Of a DNA stretch of 64,000 nt, positions 16,418 through 25,749 are shown piece after piece (the stretch's first letter is position 1; each line of letters opens with the position of its first letter). A model generated the notes under the pieces. That model had not been told where the DNA came from, made no database searches, and was given only the letters and a program-made list of their open reading frames with translations. Source of the DNA: Streptomyces sp. NBRC 109706 (GTDB taxonomy: Bacteria > Actinomycetota > Actinomycetes > Streptomycetales > Streptomycetaceae). A program made the position numbers and the translations under genes. Where the stretch lies: assembly GCF_000974485.1 (NCBI RefSeq), contig NZ_BBOM01000011.1, forward strand, positions 62,001-126,000, in the 5' to 3' direction.

Positions 16418-16520
16418 GTCGCTTCTCAGCCCGAGCACGGCGCCGGGCCGTCCCCCCGGCCGCCCTTCCATGGCGGCCCGTCCGTTCAACCGCCCTCTTC
16501 CGTAAGCGAGTTCGTCGCCC

Positions 16521-17414
16521 ATGGCCGCTGCCCCACAGCTGATCTCCGCGCGCTCCCCCCGTGTGTCCGCCGCCCGGCGGCTGGCCCGGCGCAGTTTCCG
16601 GGGCCGGGAGCGGCGCTTCCTGGCGGAGGGGCCGCAGGCGGTGCGCGAGGCGGTGGGGCACCGGGGCGCCGAGGGGGGCACCCTGCGCGAGCTGTTCACC
16701 ACCCCCGAGGCCGCCGAGCGGTACGCGGAGCTGGTGGCGGCGGCGCGGGCGGCCGGGGTCCCGGTGCACCATGCCGACCCCGAGGTGGTCGCCGGCATCT
16801 CCCAGACGGTCACCCCGCAGGGCCTGGTCGGCGTCTGCGGTTTCCTGGACCGGCCGTTCGACGAGGTGCTGGCCGCGCGGCCCCGGCTGGTGGCCGTGCT
16901 GGCGCATGTCAGGGATCCGGGCAACGCGGGCACGGTGCTGCGCTGCGCCGACGCGGCCGGGGCGGACGCGGTGGTGCTCACCGACGCCTCCGTCGACCTC
17001 TACAACCCCAAGGCGGTGCGCGCCTCGGTCGGCAGCCTGTTCCATCTGCCGGTGGCCGTCGGGGTGCCGGTCGACCGGGCGGTGGCGGGCCTGGCCGAGG
17101 CGGGGGTGCGGGTGCTGGCGGCGGACGGGGGCGGCGCGGACGATCTGGACACCGAGTTGGACCGGGGCACCATGGGCGGGCCGACGGCGTGGATATTCGG
17201 CAACGAGGCGTGGGGGCTGCCGGCCGAGACCAGGGAGCTGGCCGACGCCGTGGTGCGGGTCCCGATCCATGGCCGCGCGGAGAGTCTCAACCTGGCCACC
17301 GCCGCGGCCGTGTGCCTCTACGCCTCCGCCCGCGCCCAGCGCGGTCCCGGCGGCTGTCGGGCGGCGGCCGGTTTCCAGCGCACCCCCGACAACGTTCCCG
17401 GGTCAGGGCTGTAG
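16521..17414 (+). CDS. TrmH/SpoU-family rRNA or tRNA 2'-O-methyltransferase
   Basis: A 297-residue SPOUT-class methyltransferase that transfers a methyl group from S-adenosylmethionine to a ribose 2'-OH. The N-terminal 100 residues are the substrate-binding domain (LARRSFRGRERRFLAEG). The knotted catalytic domain carries motif 1 LAHVRDPGNAGTVLRCADAAG, motif 2 WIFGNEAWGL and motif 3 VPIHGRAESLNLATAAAVCLY. The position right after rplT and before pheS matches the conserved Streptomyces order. Which RNA position is modified cannot be told. About 30 C-terminal residues after motif 3 are unrelated to the fold. Confidence 0.9.
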   Translation: MAAAPQLISARSPRVSAARRLARRSFRGRERRFLAEGPQAVREAVGHRGAEGGTLRELFTTPEAAERYAELVAAARAAGVPVHHADPEVVAGISQTVTPQGLVGVCGFLDRPFDEVLAARPRLVAVLAHVRDPGNAGTVLRCADAAGADAVVLTDASVDLYNPKAVRASVGSLFHLPVAVGVPVDRAVAGLAEAGVRVLAADGGGADDLDTELDRGTMGGPTAWIFGNEAWGLPAETRELADAVVRVPIHGRAESLNLATAAAVCLYASARAQRGPGGCRAAAGFQRTPDNVPGSGL

Positions 17415-17533
17415 CTCCGGCAGGTGCTCGGCGGTGACCGGGTAGGGAATGATTGCGCGTTCAACCGGGGGTGGGACAGGTCCGGTTGGGCATGTGGTGA
17501 CGCTGACACCCAAGGGGAGAGGGGCGATGGGGG

Positions 17534-18616
17534 ATGGAAACGGCGGCCGGCGACGAGGAGCCTGAGCACCTGGCTCCCGACGACCTTCCCGACGGCCTGG
17601 TGATCGCGGACCGCCGTGGTCTGGTGGTGTGTTGCAACGCCGCGGCGGCGCGGCTCACCGGGCAGTCGGCGGCGGACGCGCTCGGCCGGCCCATCGAGCG
17701 GGTGCTGCCGCTTGAGGACCCGGACGGGCGGCTCTGGTGGCGGCTGACGGATCCCTATGGCGGGCTGGCCATCCGCACCGGCCAGCCGGAGCGGAACCTG
17801 CTGCTGCCGGGCGGCCGCGAGGTGCTGGTCGCCGCCCGCTATGTGCGGGACCGGCCGGCCGGGCCGCTGCGGCGGCTGGTGGTGTCGCTGCGCGGCACCG
17901 AGGCCAGGAAGCGCACCGAACGGGGCAACGCCGAGCTGATCGCCACCGTCGCGCACGAGCTGCGCTCGCCGCTGACCTCGGTGAAGGGCTTCACGGCCAC
18001 CATGTTGGCCAAATGGGAGCGGTTCACCGACGAGCAGAAGCGGCTGATGCTGCAGACCGTGGACAGCGACGCGGACCGGGTCACCCGGCTGATCACCGAG
18101 CTGCTCGACGTCTCCAGGATCGACTCGGGGCGGCTGGAGATCCGCCGCCAGCCGGTCGCGTTGGACGAGGCGGTGCGCCGCCATGTGGAGCTTCTGGTCA
18201 ACAACGGTCAGGACGCCGAGCGCTTTCTGCTGGAGATCGAGGAGTCGCTGCCGAGCCTCTGGGCCGATCCGGACAAGATCGATCAGGTCCTGGTCAACCT
18301 CCTGGAAAACGCGGTGCGCCACGGGAGCGGTAGGGTCACCATTGAGGTACATCGCGTACCGCCCAGCAGAACCCGCCAGGAAGGGACGGCCGTCACCGTG
18401 AGCGACGAGGGCCCCGGCATCCCCGAGGACGCCATGCAGCGGGTCTTCACGCGCTTCTGGCGCGGCAGCGAACACGGCGGCACGGGCCTCGGGCTCTATA
18501 TCGTCAAGGGAATCGTCGAGGCGCACGGTGGCACGGTCACCGTCGGTCGCTCCTCGGGGGGCGGCGCTCGCTTCCGATTTATCCTGCCCGCGGGCGTTCC
18601 GGCCTTTCTCCGCTGA
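17534..18616 (+). CDS. Orphan PAS-domain sensor histidine kinase
   Basis: A 360-residue soluble histidine kinase. Residues 15-120 form a PAS domain (DGLVIADRRGLVVCCNAAAA). The HisKA helix has the phospho-acceptor His141 in VAHELRSPLTSVKGF, followed by HATPase_c with the N box (LVNLLENAVRHG), G1 (DEGPGIP), the F box (FTRFWRG) and G2 (GTGLGLYIV). No transmembrane segment or signal peptide is seen, so it senses a cytoplasmic cue. There is no response regulator nearby; it is a conserved orphan between rplT and pheS in Streptomyces. The partner and the signal are unknown. Confidence 0.88.
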   Translation: METAAGDEEPEHLAPDDLPDGLVIADRRGLVVCCNAAAARLTGQSAADALGRPIERVLPLEDPDGRLWWRLTDPYGGLAIRTGQPERNLLLPGGREVLVAARYVRDRPAGPLRRLVVSLRGTEARKRTERGNAELIATVAHELRSPLTSVKGFTATMLAKWERFTDEQKRLMLQTVDSDADRVTRLITELLDVSRIDSGRLEIRRQPVALDEAVRRHVELLVNNGQDAERFLLEIEESLPSLWADPDKIDQVLVNLLENAVRHGSGRVTIEVHRVPPSRTRQEGTAVTVSDEGPGIPEDAMQRVFTRFWRGSEHGGTGLGLYIVKGIVEAHGGTVTVGRSSGGGARFRFILPAGVPAFLR

Positions 18617-18705
18617 GCCGCCGAGTCGCTGAAGCCGCTCAGCCGAGGCGCCCGGCCGGTCCCGCGGGCCGACCTTCGGTCACAGAAATCCACCGCGTGC
18701 CCCCG

Positions 18706-18711
18706 TAGACT
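18706..18711 (+). promoter_or_regulatory. -10 element TAGACT of pheST
   Basis: TAGACT is a strong housekeeping -10 hexamer, 59 bp before the pheS ATG. A GGGAAGAG ribosome-binding site (18762-18769) directly precedes the start. The 50-nt leader has no T-box-like structure that I can see. Confidence 0.5.
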
Positions 18712-18770
18712 CGGTCGCCGGGTCCGGAGGGGGCGCAGCGGAGCCCAAGCCAACGGAAGCACGGGAAGAG

Positions 18771-19892
18771 ATGTCGGCACCCAACAAGTCGTACGACCCG
18801 GTCGAGGTCGAGGCACTGAAACCGCAGGAGATCGACGCGGCCAGGGACGCGGCGCTGGCCGCCTTCGAGGCCGCCGCCGATCTGGAGGCGCTGCACGAGG
18901 CCAAGGTCGCGCACACCGGCGACCGTTCGCCGCTGGCGCTGGCGAACCGGGAGATCGGTGCCCTGCCGCCGCAGGCCAGGGCGGCCGCCGGCAAGCGGGT
19001 CGGGCAGGCCAGGGGCGCGGTGAACAAGGCGCTCGCCGTCCGCAGGGAGCGCCTGGAGGCGGAGCGTGACGAGCGGGTCCTGGTCGAGGAGGCGGTGGAT
19101 GTCACCCTCCCCTACGACCGGCGGCCGGCCGGCGCCCGGCATCCGCTGACCACCCTCTCGGAGCGCATCGAGGACATCTTCGTGGCCATGGGCTACGAGG
19201 TGGCCGAGGGGCCCGAGCTGGAGGCCGAGTGGTTCAACTTCGACGCGCTCAACCTGGACCCCGACCATCCGGCGCGCTCCACCCATGACACGTTCTTCGT
19301 CGCGGACGAGAAGGGCGGCCCGGACAGCGGTCTGGTGCTCCGCACCCACACCTCGCCGGTGCAGATCAGGACGCTGCTGGACCGGGAGCCGCCGGTCTAT
19401 GTGATCTGCCCGGGGCGCACCTACCGCACCGACGAGCTGGACGCCACCCACACCCCGGTCTTCGGGCAGGTCGAGCTGCTGGCCGTGGACGAGGGGCTGA
19501 CCATGGCCGATCTCAAGGGCACCCTCGACCATATGGTGCAGTCGCTGTTCGGGGCCGGCATGCGGACCAGGCTGCGGCCCAACTACTTCCCGTTCACCGA
19601 GCCTTCGGCCGAGATGGACATGGTGTGCTTCCGCTGCCGGGGCGAGTCCGTGGGCGATCCGGACCGTCCCTGCCGCACCTGCGGCAGCGAGGGCTGGATC
19701 GAGCTGGGCGGCTGCGGCGTGGTCAACCCCCGGGTGCTGGTCGCCTGCGGCGTCGACCCGGAGCGGTACAGCGGGTTCGCCTTCGGGTTCGGGATCGAGC
19801 GCCTGCTGATGTTCCGGCACGGCGTCGCCGACATGCGGGACATCATCGAGGGTGACGTGCGGTTCACCCGGCCGTTCGGGAGTGAGATCTGA
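18771..19892 (+). CDS. pheS: Phenylalanyl-tRNA synthetase alpha subunit
   Basis: PheS is the catalytic subunit of the alpha2-beta2 enzyme that charges tRNA-Phe. The protein has 373 residues: an N-terminal tRNA-binding coiled coil (1-100) and the class II catalytic core with HPLTTLSERIEDIFVAMGY, motif 2 (ICPGRTYRTDELDATHTP) and motif 3 (GFAFGFGIERLLM). An insert CFRC...CRTC with two CxxC pairs is typical of the actinobacterial enzyme. Its TGA overlaps the pheT ATG by one base. Confidence 0.97.
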   Translation: MSAPNKSYDPVEVEALKPQEIDAARDAALAAFEAAADLEALHEAKVAHTGDRSPLALANREIGALPPQARAAAGKRVGQARGAVNKALAVRRERLEAERDERVLVEEAVDVTLPYDRRPAGARHPLTTLSERIEDIFVAMGYEVAEGPELEAEWFNFDALNLDPDHPARSTHDTFFVADEKGGPDSGLVLRTHTSPVQIRTLLDREPPVYVICPGRTYRTDELDATHTPVFGQVELLAVDEGLTMADLKGTLDHMVQSLFGAGMRTRLRPNYFPFTEPSAEMDMVCFRCRGESVGDPDRPCRTCGSEGWIELGGCGVVNPRVLVACGVDPERYSGFAFGFGIERLLMFRHGVADMRDIIEGDVRFTRPFGSEI

Positions 19893-22411
19893 TGCGCGTT
19901 CCCCTTTCCTGGCTGCGGGAGTACGTCGACCTGCCGGTCGAGGTCACCGGGCGTGAGGTCGCCACCCGGCTGATCTCGGCGGGGCTTGAGGTGGAGCTGG
20001 TCGAGCGTCTGGGCGCCGACCTCACCGGGCCGCTGGTGGTCGGACAGGTGCTGGCCATCGAGGAGTTGACCGAGTTCAAGAAGCCGATCCGCTACTGCCA
20101 GGTGGATGTCGGCGAGGCCAACGGCACCGGGCAGCCGCAGAACATCATCTGTGGCGCGTCCAACTTCGCCGTCGGCGACAAGGTCGTCGTGGTGCTGCCG
20201 GGCGCGGTGCTGCCCGGCGGGTTCAAGATCTCAGCACGCAAGACCTACGGGCATGTCTCCGAGGGCATGATCTGCTCGGTGCGCGAGCTGGGCATCGGCG
20301 ACGACCACGACGGCATCCTGGTGCTGTCGCCCGAGCACGAGGTCGGCACGGACGCCATCGCGCTGCTGCAACTCGTCGACGAGGTCCTGGACATCGCGGT
20401 CACCACCGACCGCGGCTACTGCCTGTCGATGCGCGGTGTCGCCCGTGAGACGGCCACCGCGTTCGGGCTGCCGCTGCTCGATCCGGCGCTGCTCGACGTG
20501 CCGGAGGCGAACGGCGACGGGCATCCGGTGCGGATCGAGGACGCGGCGGCCTGCGACCGGTTCGTCGCGCGCACGGTGACCGGGGTCAGGCCCGAGGCGA
20601 GGTCCCCGATCTGGATGCGGCGCCGGCTGCAGAAGGCGGGGGTCCGGCCGATCTCGCTGGCCGTCGACATCACCAACTACGTGATGCTGGAGATCGGCCA
20701 GCCGCTGCACGCCTACGACCACAGCCGCCTGGACGGGACCATCGTGGTCCGCCGGGCCGAGGCGGGCGAGAAGCTCACCACGCTGGACGGGGCCGAGCGG
20801 AAGCTGGATCCGGAGGATCTGGTGATCGCCGACGGCAGCGGCCCGATCGGTCTGGCCGGGGTGATGGGCGGCGCCCACACCGAGATCGCCGACACGCCGG
20901 CCGACCCCTCGCCGCTGGGCGCCTCGGGCACCACGGAGATCGTCATCGAGTCGGCGCACTTCGACGCGGTCACCATCGCCAGGACGGCCCGTCGGCACAG
21001 GCTGAGCAGTGAGGCGTCCCGCCGCTTCGAGCGCGGCGTCGACCCGGGGGCCGCCGACGCGGCCGCCCAACGCGCCGTGGATCTCCTGGTGTTGCTGGCC
21101 GGTGGCACCGCGGGGGCCGGGGTCACCGACCAGGGCACGCCGGTGCCGCCCGCCACCGTCGAGATCCCGGCGGACCATCCGGACCGGGTGGCCGGCGTGG
21201 CCTACGGCCGGGAGGTCGTGGTGCGCCGCCTCCAGGAGGTCGGCTGCTCGGTGACCGGCAGCGACACATTGACGGTGACGGCGCCCAGCTGGCGGCCCGA
21301 TCTGACCGACCCCAACGATCTGGCCGAGGAGGTGCTGCGGCTTGAGGGCTACGAGTCGCTGCCGGCCACGCTGCCCAGGCCGCCGGCCGGGCGCGGGCTC
21401 ACCGAGGGCCAGCGGCTGCGCCGCCGGGTCGGCAGGGCGCTGGCCGGCCAGGGCTATGTCGAGACGCTGAACTACCCGTTCGTCGGGGCCGCCGCGCTGG
21501 ACGCGCTCGGGCTGCCGGGGGACGACCCCAGGCGGCGGGCGGTGCGGCTGGCCAACCCGCTCTCCGACGAGGAGCCCTGGCTGCGCACCACGCTGCTGCC
21601 CGGCCTGCTGGAGACCCTGCGCCGCAACCACGGGCGGGGCAGCCAGGATCTGGCGCTCTTCGAGACCGGCCTGGTGTTCCGGCCGACCGGCCGGGAGACG
21701 GCCCAGATCAGGCCGCCGGTCACCCGCCGACCCACCGACGAGGAGGTGGCCGCGCTCAATGCCGCGCTGCCGCCGCAGCCGCGCCGGGTCGCCGTGGTGC
21801 TGGCGGGCGCGCGGGAGCCGGCCGGCTGGTGGGGCGGCGGCCGTCCCGCCGAGTGGGCGGACGCGATCGAGGCCGCGCGGACGGTCGCGGGCGAGGCGGG
21901 GGTGGAGCTGATCGTCGAGCGCGACCAGCACGCGCCCTGGCACCCGGGGCGCTGCGCCGCGCTGCGGCTGGCCGGCGAGCGCACCCTGGTGGGCCACGCG
22001 GGCGAGCTGCACCCCCGGGTGGTCAAGGCCCTGGGCCTGCCGGAGCGCAGCTGCGCGATGGAGCTGGATCTCGATCTGCTGCACCGCGCCGGCGGTGGGA
22101 CGGTCAACGGTCCGACGATCTCCTCGTTCCCGGTGGCCACCCAGGATGTCGCGCTGGTCGTGGACAACGCGGTGCCCGCCTACGAGGTGGAGGCCGCGCT
22201 GCGCGCCGGCGCCGGCGAACTGCTGGAGTCCGTGCGGCTGTTCGACGTGTTCACCGGGGAGCAGCTGGGCGCGGGGCGCAAGTCGCTGGCCTACGCGCTG
22301 CGGTTCCGGGCCCAGGACCGGACGCTCACCGCCGAAGAGGCCACCGCGGCCAGGGAGGCGGCGGTCGCGACGGCCATCTCCCGCACGGGCGCCTCGCTGC
22401 GCGGCGCGTAG
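19892..22411 (+). CDS. pheT: Phenylalanyl-tRNA synthetase beta subunit
   Basis: PheT, 839 residues, is the editing and tRNA-binding subunit. In order: N-terminal MRVPLSWLREYVDLPV, an EMAP-like tRNA-binding domain (about 40-150, ending VSEGMICSVREL), the B3/B4 editing domain (WMRRRLQKAGVRPISLAVDITNYVMLEIGQPLHAYD), the B5 domain, the catalytic-like core (LANPLSDEEPWLRTTLLPGLL) and the C-terminal FDX-ACB anticodon-binding domain (SFPVATQDVALVVD ... YALRFRAQDRTLTAEE). Translation is coupled to pheS through the TGATG overlap, and a strong terminator follows. Confidence 0.97.
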   Translation: MRVPLSWLREYVDLPVEVTGREVATRLISAGLEVELVERLGADLTGPLVVGQVLAIEELTEFKKPIRYCQVDVGEANGTGQPQNIICGASNFAVGDKVVVVLPGAVLPGGFKISARKTYGHVSEGMICSVRELGIGDDHDGILVLSPEHEVGTDAIALLQLVDEVLDIAVTTDRGYCLSMRGVARETATAFGLPLLDPALLDVPEANGDGHPVRIEDAAACDRFVARTVTGVRPEARSPIWMRRRLQKAGVRPISLAVDITNYVMLEIGQPLHAYDHSRLDGTIVVRRAEAGEKLTTLDGAERKLDPEDLVIADGSGPIGLAGVMGGAHTEIADTPADPSPLGASGTTEIVIESAHFDAVTIARTARRHRLSSEASRRFERGVDPGAADAAAQRAVDLLVLLAGGTAGAGVTDQGTPVPPATVEIPADHPDRVAGVAYGREVVVRRLQEVGCSVTGSDTLTVTAPSWRPDLTDPNDLAEEVLRLEGYESLPATLPRPPAGRGLTEGQRLRRRVGRALAGQGYVETLNYPFVGAAALDALGLPGDDPRRRAVRLANPLSDEEPWLRTTLLPGLLETLRRNHGRGSQDLALFETGLVFRPTGRETAQIRPPVTRRPTDEEVAALNAALPPQPRRVAVVLAGAREPAGWWGGGRPAEWADAIEAARTVAGEAGVELIVERDQHAPWHPGRCAALRLAGERTLVGHAGELHPRVVKALGLPERSCAMELDLDLLHRAGGGTVNGPTISSFPVATQDVALVVDNAVPAYEVEAALRAGAGELLESVRLFDVFTGEQLGAGRKSLAYALRFRAQDRTLTAEEATAAREAAVATAISRTGASLRGA

Positions 22412-22431
22412 CGGCGGAGCATCGCACCGAG

Positions 22432-22463
22432 GGGGCCGACGCCGGCGGGCGTCGGCCCCTTTT
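22432..22463 (+). terminator. Terminator of pheST
   Basis: A 12-bp perfect stem (22432-22443 with 22448-22459), 4-nt loop and TTTT at 22460-22463. One of the few classical terminators in the window. Confidence 0.85.
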
Positions 22464-22501
22464 CGTTGAGCGAGGTCAGTCGCCGGGGTCGGTCGTCGGG
22501 G

Positions 22502-23407
22502 TCAGTCGCCGGGGTCGGGGAGCGGGGCGGCGTCCGCGTGCTCGGCCAGCGGGGCGAAGAGGTCGCCGTGCTCGGCCAGCCTGGCGGGCAGGTCGGCCAG
22601 GGTGATCTCCAGATCCTCGGGACGTTCGCAGCCGGCGATCTCGTCCCAGGTGACCGGCGCCGAGACGGTGGGCAGCGGCCTGGCGCGCAGCGTGTAGGGG
22701 GTGGCGGTGGTCTTGCGGGCCGAGTTCTGGCTGTGGTCGATGAAGACCTTCCCCGGGCGGAGCCGTTTGGCCATCACCGCGACCGCCAGCTCGGGCAGCG
22801 CCCCGGCCGCCTCGGTGGCCAGCCGTTTGGCATAGGCCGAGGCGTCCGCCGAGTCGACGGGCCGCAGCGGGCTGAGCAGATGCAGTCCCTTGGAGCCCGA
22901 GGTCTTGGGGTGAACGGTCAGCCCGTCGCGGGTGAGCCGGTCGCGCAGCCAGAGCGCGACCCGGCAGCAGTCCACCACGGTGGCCGGGGGCCCCGGGTCC
23001 AGATCGAGGACCAGCCGGTCCGCGACCCCGGGTTCGGTCAGCGTCCACTGGGGGGTGTGGAACTCCACCACCAGGTTGGCCACCCACACCAGCGACGGCA
23101 GATCGGCCACCACCAGCTGCCGGATGGTCCCGCCGCCTGACGTGGGGACCTCGCCCGTCATCACCCAGTCGGGTGTGCCGGGCGGCACGTTCTTGGTGAA
23201 GAACCGCTGCCCGGTGTGCCCGTCCGGGTAGCGCAGCAGGCTCAGCGGGCGATCCACCAGGTGCGGCAGCAGCAGCGCGCCGTGCGAGGCGTAGTAGTGC
23301 AGCAGCTCGCCCTTGGTGGTGCCGTCGTCATAGAGCGCCTTCTCCAGGTTGGAGAGCGTCAGACGACGGCCCTCGACGGTGACCACGGGCATACCCTGAG
23401 ACTGCAT
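22502..23407 (-). CDS. LigD-like polymerase/primase domain protein (NHEJ)
   Basis: A 301-residue stand-alone version of the archaeo-eukaryotic-primase-type polymerase domain of LigD, which fills gaps at DNA ends during bacterial non-homologous end joining. It shows the family N-terminus RRLTLSNLEKALY, the block RPLSLLRYPDGHTGQRFFTKN, the metal-binding motif LVLDLDPG, HPKTSGSKGLHLLSPL and KVFIDHSQNSARKTTATPYTLRA. There is no ligase or nuclease domain. It is divergent from Ku with 14 bp between the starts (29 bp if ATG 23392 is used). Divergent expression with Ku supports a shared DNA-repair role. Confidence 0.9.
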   Translation of the reverse strand: MQSQGMPVVTVEGRRLTLSNLEKALYDDGTTKGELLHYYASHGALLLPHLVDRPLSLLRYPDGHTGQRFFTKNVPPGTPDWVMTGEVPTSGGGTIRQLVVADLPSLVWVANLVVEFHTPQWTLTEPGVADRLVLDLDPGPPATVVDCCRVALWLRDRLTRDGLTVHPKTSGSKGLHLLSPLRPVDSADASAYAKRLATEAAGALPELAVAVMAKRLRPGKVFIDHSQNSARKTTATPYTLRARPLPTVSAPVTWDEIAGCERPEDLEITLADLPARLAEHGDLFAPLAEHADAAPLPDPGD

Positions 23408-23421
23408 GAAAGGGGCAGATC

Positions 23422-24465
23422 GTGCGAACTATCTGGAAAGGGTCCATCTCCTTCGGGCTGGTGACCATCCCCGTCAAGGTCGTGGGCGCGACGGAGAACC
23501 ACTCGGTCTCGTTCCGCCAGGTGCACACCACCGACGAGGGCCGGATCCGCTACCGCAAGGTGTGCGAGCTGGACGGCGAGGAGCTGTCCGGCGACCAGAT
23601 CGGCAAGGCGTACCAGGCGGCCGACGGCACCCTGGTGCAGATCAGCGACGACGATCTGGCCGCGCTGCCGCTGCCCACCGCGCGGACCGTGGAGATCCTG
23701 GGCTTTGTCCCGGTCGCCAGCATCGACCCCATCCAGCTGGACCGCTCCTACTACCTGGCTCCCGACAGCGGCGCGGCCAAACCCTATGTGCTGCTGCGCG
23801 AGGCGCTGCGGCGGTCGGGACAGGGTGCCGTCGCCAAGCTGGCGATGCGCGGCCGGGAGACCCTTGCTCTGGTGCGCACCCGGGAGGAGGACGATGTGCT
23901 GGGCATGCACACGCTGCTCTGGCCGGACGAGATCCGTTCCGCCCAGGGGCTGGCCCCCACCGAGCAGGTGAACGTCAGGGACGCCGAGTTGGACATGGCC
24001 GACACCCTGATGGACACCCTGGGGGAGGTGGACATGTCCGAGCTGCACGACGAGTACCGGGCCGCCGTGGAGACCCTGGTCAACGCGAAGCTGGAGGGCG
24101 TCGAGCCGCCCAGCCTCGGCGAGGAGGCGGCCGGCGGCGGCCGGGTGGTCGATCTGATGGCGGCCCTGGAGGACAGCGTGCGCAACGCCCGCGCCTCCCG
24201 GGGCGAAGGCGAGGACGAGGGCGAGGGTGGGGGCGAGGACGAGGGAGAGGGCGCCACGGTCACCGATATCGGCGCGGGCTCCGGCGGCCGGAAGACCGCC
24301 AGGAAGTCCGCCGCCAGGAAGGCGGCCAAGAAGAGCACGGCGGAGAAGTCCACTGCCGGGAAGAGCACGAAGAAGAGCACCGGGAAGAAGTCCACCGCCA
24401 AGAAGACCGCGGCCAAGAAGTCCACCGCGAAGAAGTCCGCGGCCTCACGCAAGCGCGCCTCCTGA
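23422..24465 (+). CDS. ku: Ku protein for non-homologous end joining, with a Lys-rich tail
   Basis: Bacterial Ku homodimers bind double-strand DNA ends and recruit LigD. Residues 1-250 are the Ku core (RTIWKGSISFGLVTIPVK; DDEGRIRYRKVC-like; LDRSYYLAPD; LRTREEDDVLGMHTLLWPDEIR-like blocks). An acidic Glu/Gly linker (about 258-275) separates the core from a tail of about 60 residues made of repeated KKST/KKSA/AKKTA units, like histone H1, typical of actinobacterial Ku and thought to bind DNA. GTG 23422 follows AAAGGGGC. The last 21 bp overlap the convergent LtrA gene. Confidence 0.93.
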   Translation: MRTIWKGSISFGLVTIPVKVVGATENHSVSFRQVHTTDEGRIRYRKVCELDGEELSGDQIGKAYQAADGTLVQISDDDLAALPLPTARTVEILGFVPVASIDPIQLDRSYYLAPDSGAAKPYVLLREALRRSGQGAVAKLAMRGRETLALVRTREEDDVLGMHTLLWPDEIRSAQGLAPTEQVNVRDAELDMADTLMDTLGEVDMSELHDEYRAAVETLVNAKLEGVEPPSLGEEAAGGGRVVDLMAALEDSVRNARASRGEGEDEGEGGGEDEGEGATVTDIGAGSGGRKTARKSAARKAAKKSTAEKSTAGKSTKKSTGKKSTAKKTAAKKSTAKKSAASRKRAS

Positions 24466-25629
24466 CCGCCGTTCGGCGTCGCGCTCCCTGACCACCCCGA
24501 CCGTGACCAGGGCGGCGCTGATCAGCCCGACGGCCAGCACCGGCATCGGCATCGGCACAAAGGTCGCGGCCAGCACCAGGACAGCGCCGCCGGGGAAGAG
24601 ATAGACGCCCCACCCGTCCGGGCGGTTGGGCCGCAGGTGCAGGGCCCAGACCGCGACCAGATAGACGGCCACCGGAAGCGTCACCGAGGCCGCGGCGGTG
24701 AGGGGAGCCAGCTCGGCCTCGTCGGTCAGCGAGTCGATGTTGAGCGCCAGCCCGGCGCCGACCGCCGCCGCCGCGCCGAAGATCAGGAAGTGGCCATAGC
24801 CCCAGAGAAAAGCCTGCCGGCTGGACTCGAGAAATTCACCGGCCGGCGTCGCGAAGTACATCCACCACATGGCGAACACCGTCAACAGCGCGCCGCCGGC
24901 GAGGAGATACAGATCGTCGCCCGCGTACGCCGCGTCGACCGCCCGGCGCACCGCCGAGGTCGCCGACATCACCGACTCGCCGAGCACGATCATCGTGAAC
25001 AGCCCGTATCGCTCGGCGATGTGATGCGGATGCCAACTGGTGCGGTGCCCCCGCTCGGCGACCAGCGGAACGGCCAGGTCCAGCAGCGCCAGCGCCAGAA
25101 ACGTCCAGCGCTGCCACAGCTCGGGCAGCAGCAGCCAGACACACCACAGACCCTGCACCCCGGCCAGGCCCCCGGCGAAGCGCAGGGCCACCGAACGGGG
25201 CGCGGCCCCGGCGAACATGGCCCGCAGCCACAGGCTGATCATGGCCAGCCGCATCACGGAGTAGCCGACGACCACCACCACGAAGTCGTGGTTCTCGAAC
25301 GCCAGCCGCACCCCGGCGGCCAGCACCAGCGCGCCGGTGATGGTCGCCAGCGTGGCCAGCCGGAAGAGCACATCACCCGGGTCGTAGGCCGACGAGAACC
25401 AGGTGAACCCCATCCAGGCCCACCAGACGGCGAAGAAGACCGTGAGAAAGCTGGTGACGGCGGTGAACGAGCGCCCGGTGGCCAGATACTCGTGCAGCTC
25501 GCGGGCGACCTGCGCCACCGCGACCACGAAGCAGAGGTCGAAGAACAGCTCCAGCGGGGTGGCCGTGCGGTGCGGCTCCCCGGTGTCCCGCGCGGTCATC
25601 CGGCGATGCCACAGGTAGTTCACGGACAT
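24445..25629 (-). CDS. Low-temperature-requirement A (LtrA) family membrane protein
   Basis: A 394-residue integral membrane protein with 10-12 hydrophobic helices and the LtrA hallmarks: TPLELFFDLCFVVAVAQVA at the start, FFAVWWAWMGFTWFSSAYD, HIAERYGLFTMIVLGESV and MWWMYFATPAGEF. The family is widespread in bacteria and its function is undefined despite the name from Listeria. ATG 25629 is favoured as it starts just before the conserved block; an ATG at 25695 would add 22 polar residues. The 3' end overlaps ku by 21 bp, convergently. Confidence 0.82.
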   Translation of the reverse strand: MSVNYLWHRRMTARDTGEPHRTATPLELFFDLCFVVAVAQVARELHEYLATGRSFTAVTSFLTVFFAVWWAWMGFTWFSSAYDPGDVLFRLATLATITGALVLAAGVRLAFENHDFVVVVVGYSVMRLAMISLWLRAMFAGAAPRSVALRFAGGLAGVQGLWCVWLLLPELWQRWTFLALALLDLAVPLVAERGHRTSWHPHHIAERYGLFTMIVLGESVMSATSAVRRAVDAAYAGDDLYLLAGGALLTVFAMWWMYFATPAGEFLESSRQAFLWGYGHFLIFGAAAAVGAGLALNIDSLTDEAELAPLTAAASVTLPVAVYLVAVWALHLRPNRPDGWGVYLFPGGAVLVLAATFVPMPMPVLAVGLISAALVTVGVVRERDAERRSGGALA

Positions 25630-25749
25630 CGTCGTGGCCCGCCCGTCCGTCGTGGGGTCCGGTATCAGCCCCCTCGGGGGGCGATTCGGGGGCAATTGTG
25701 GCGTACGGCGACGGACGGGGCGGGGAGGTGCGGCCGCGCGGCGGGGTGC

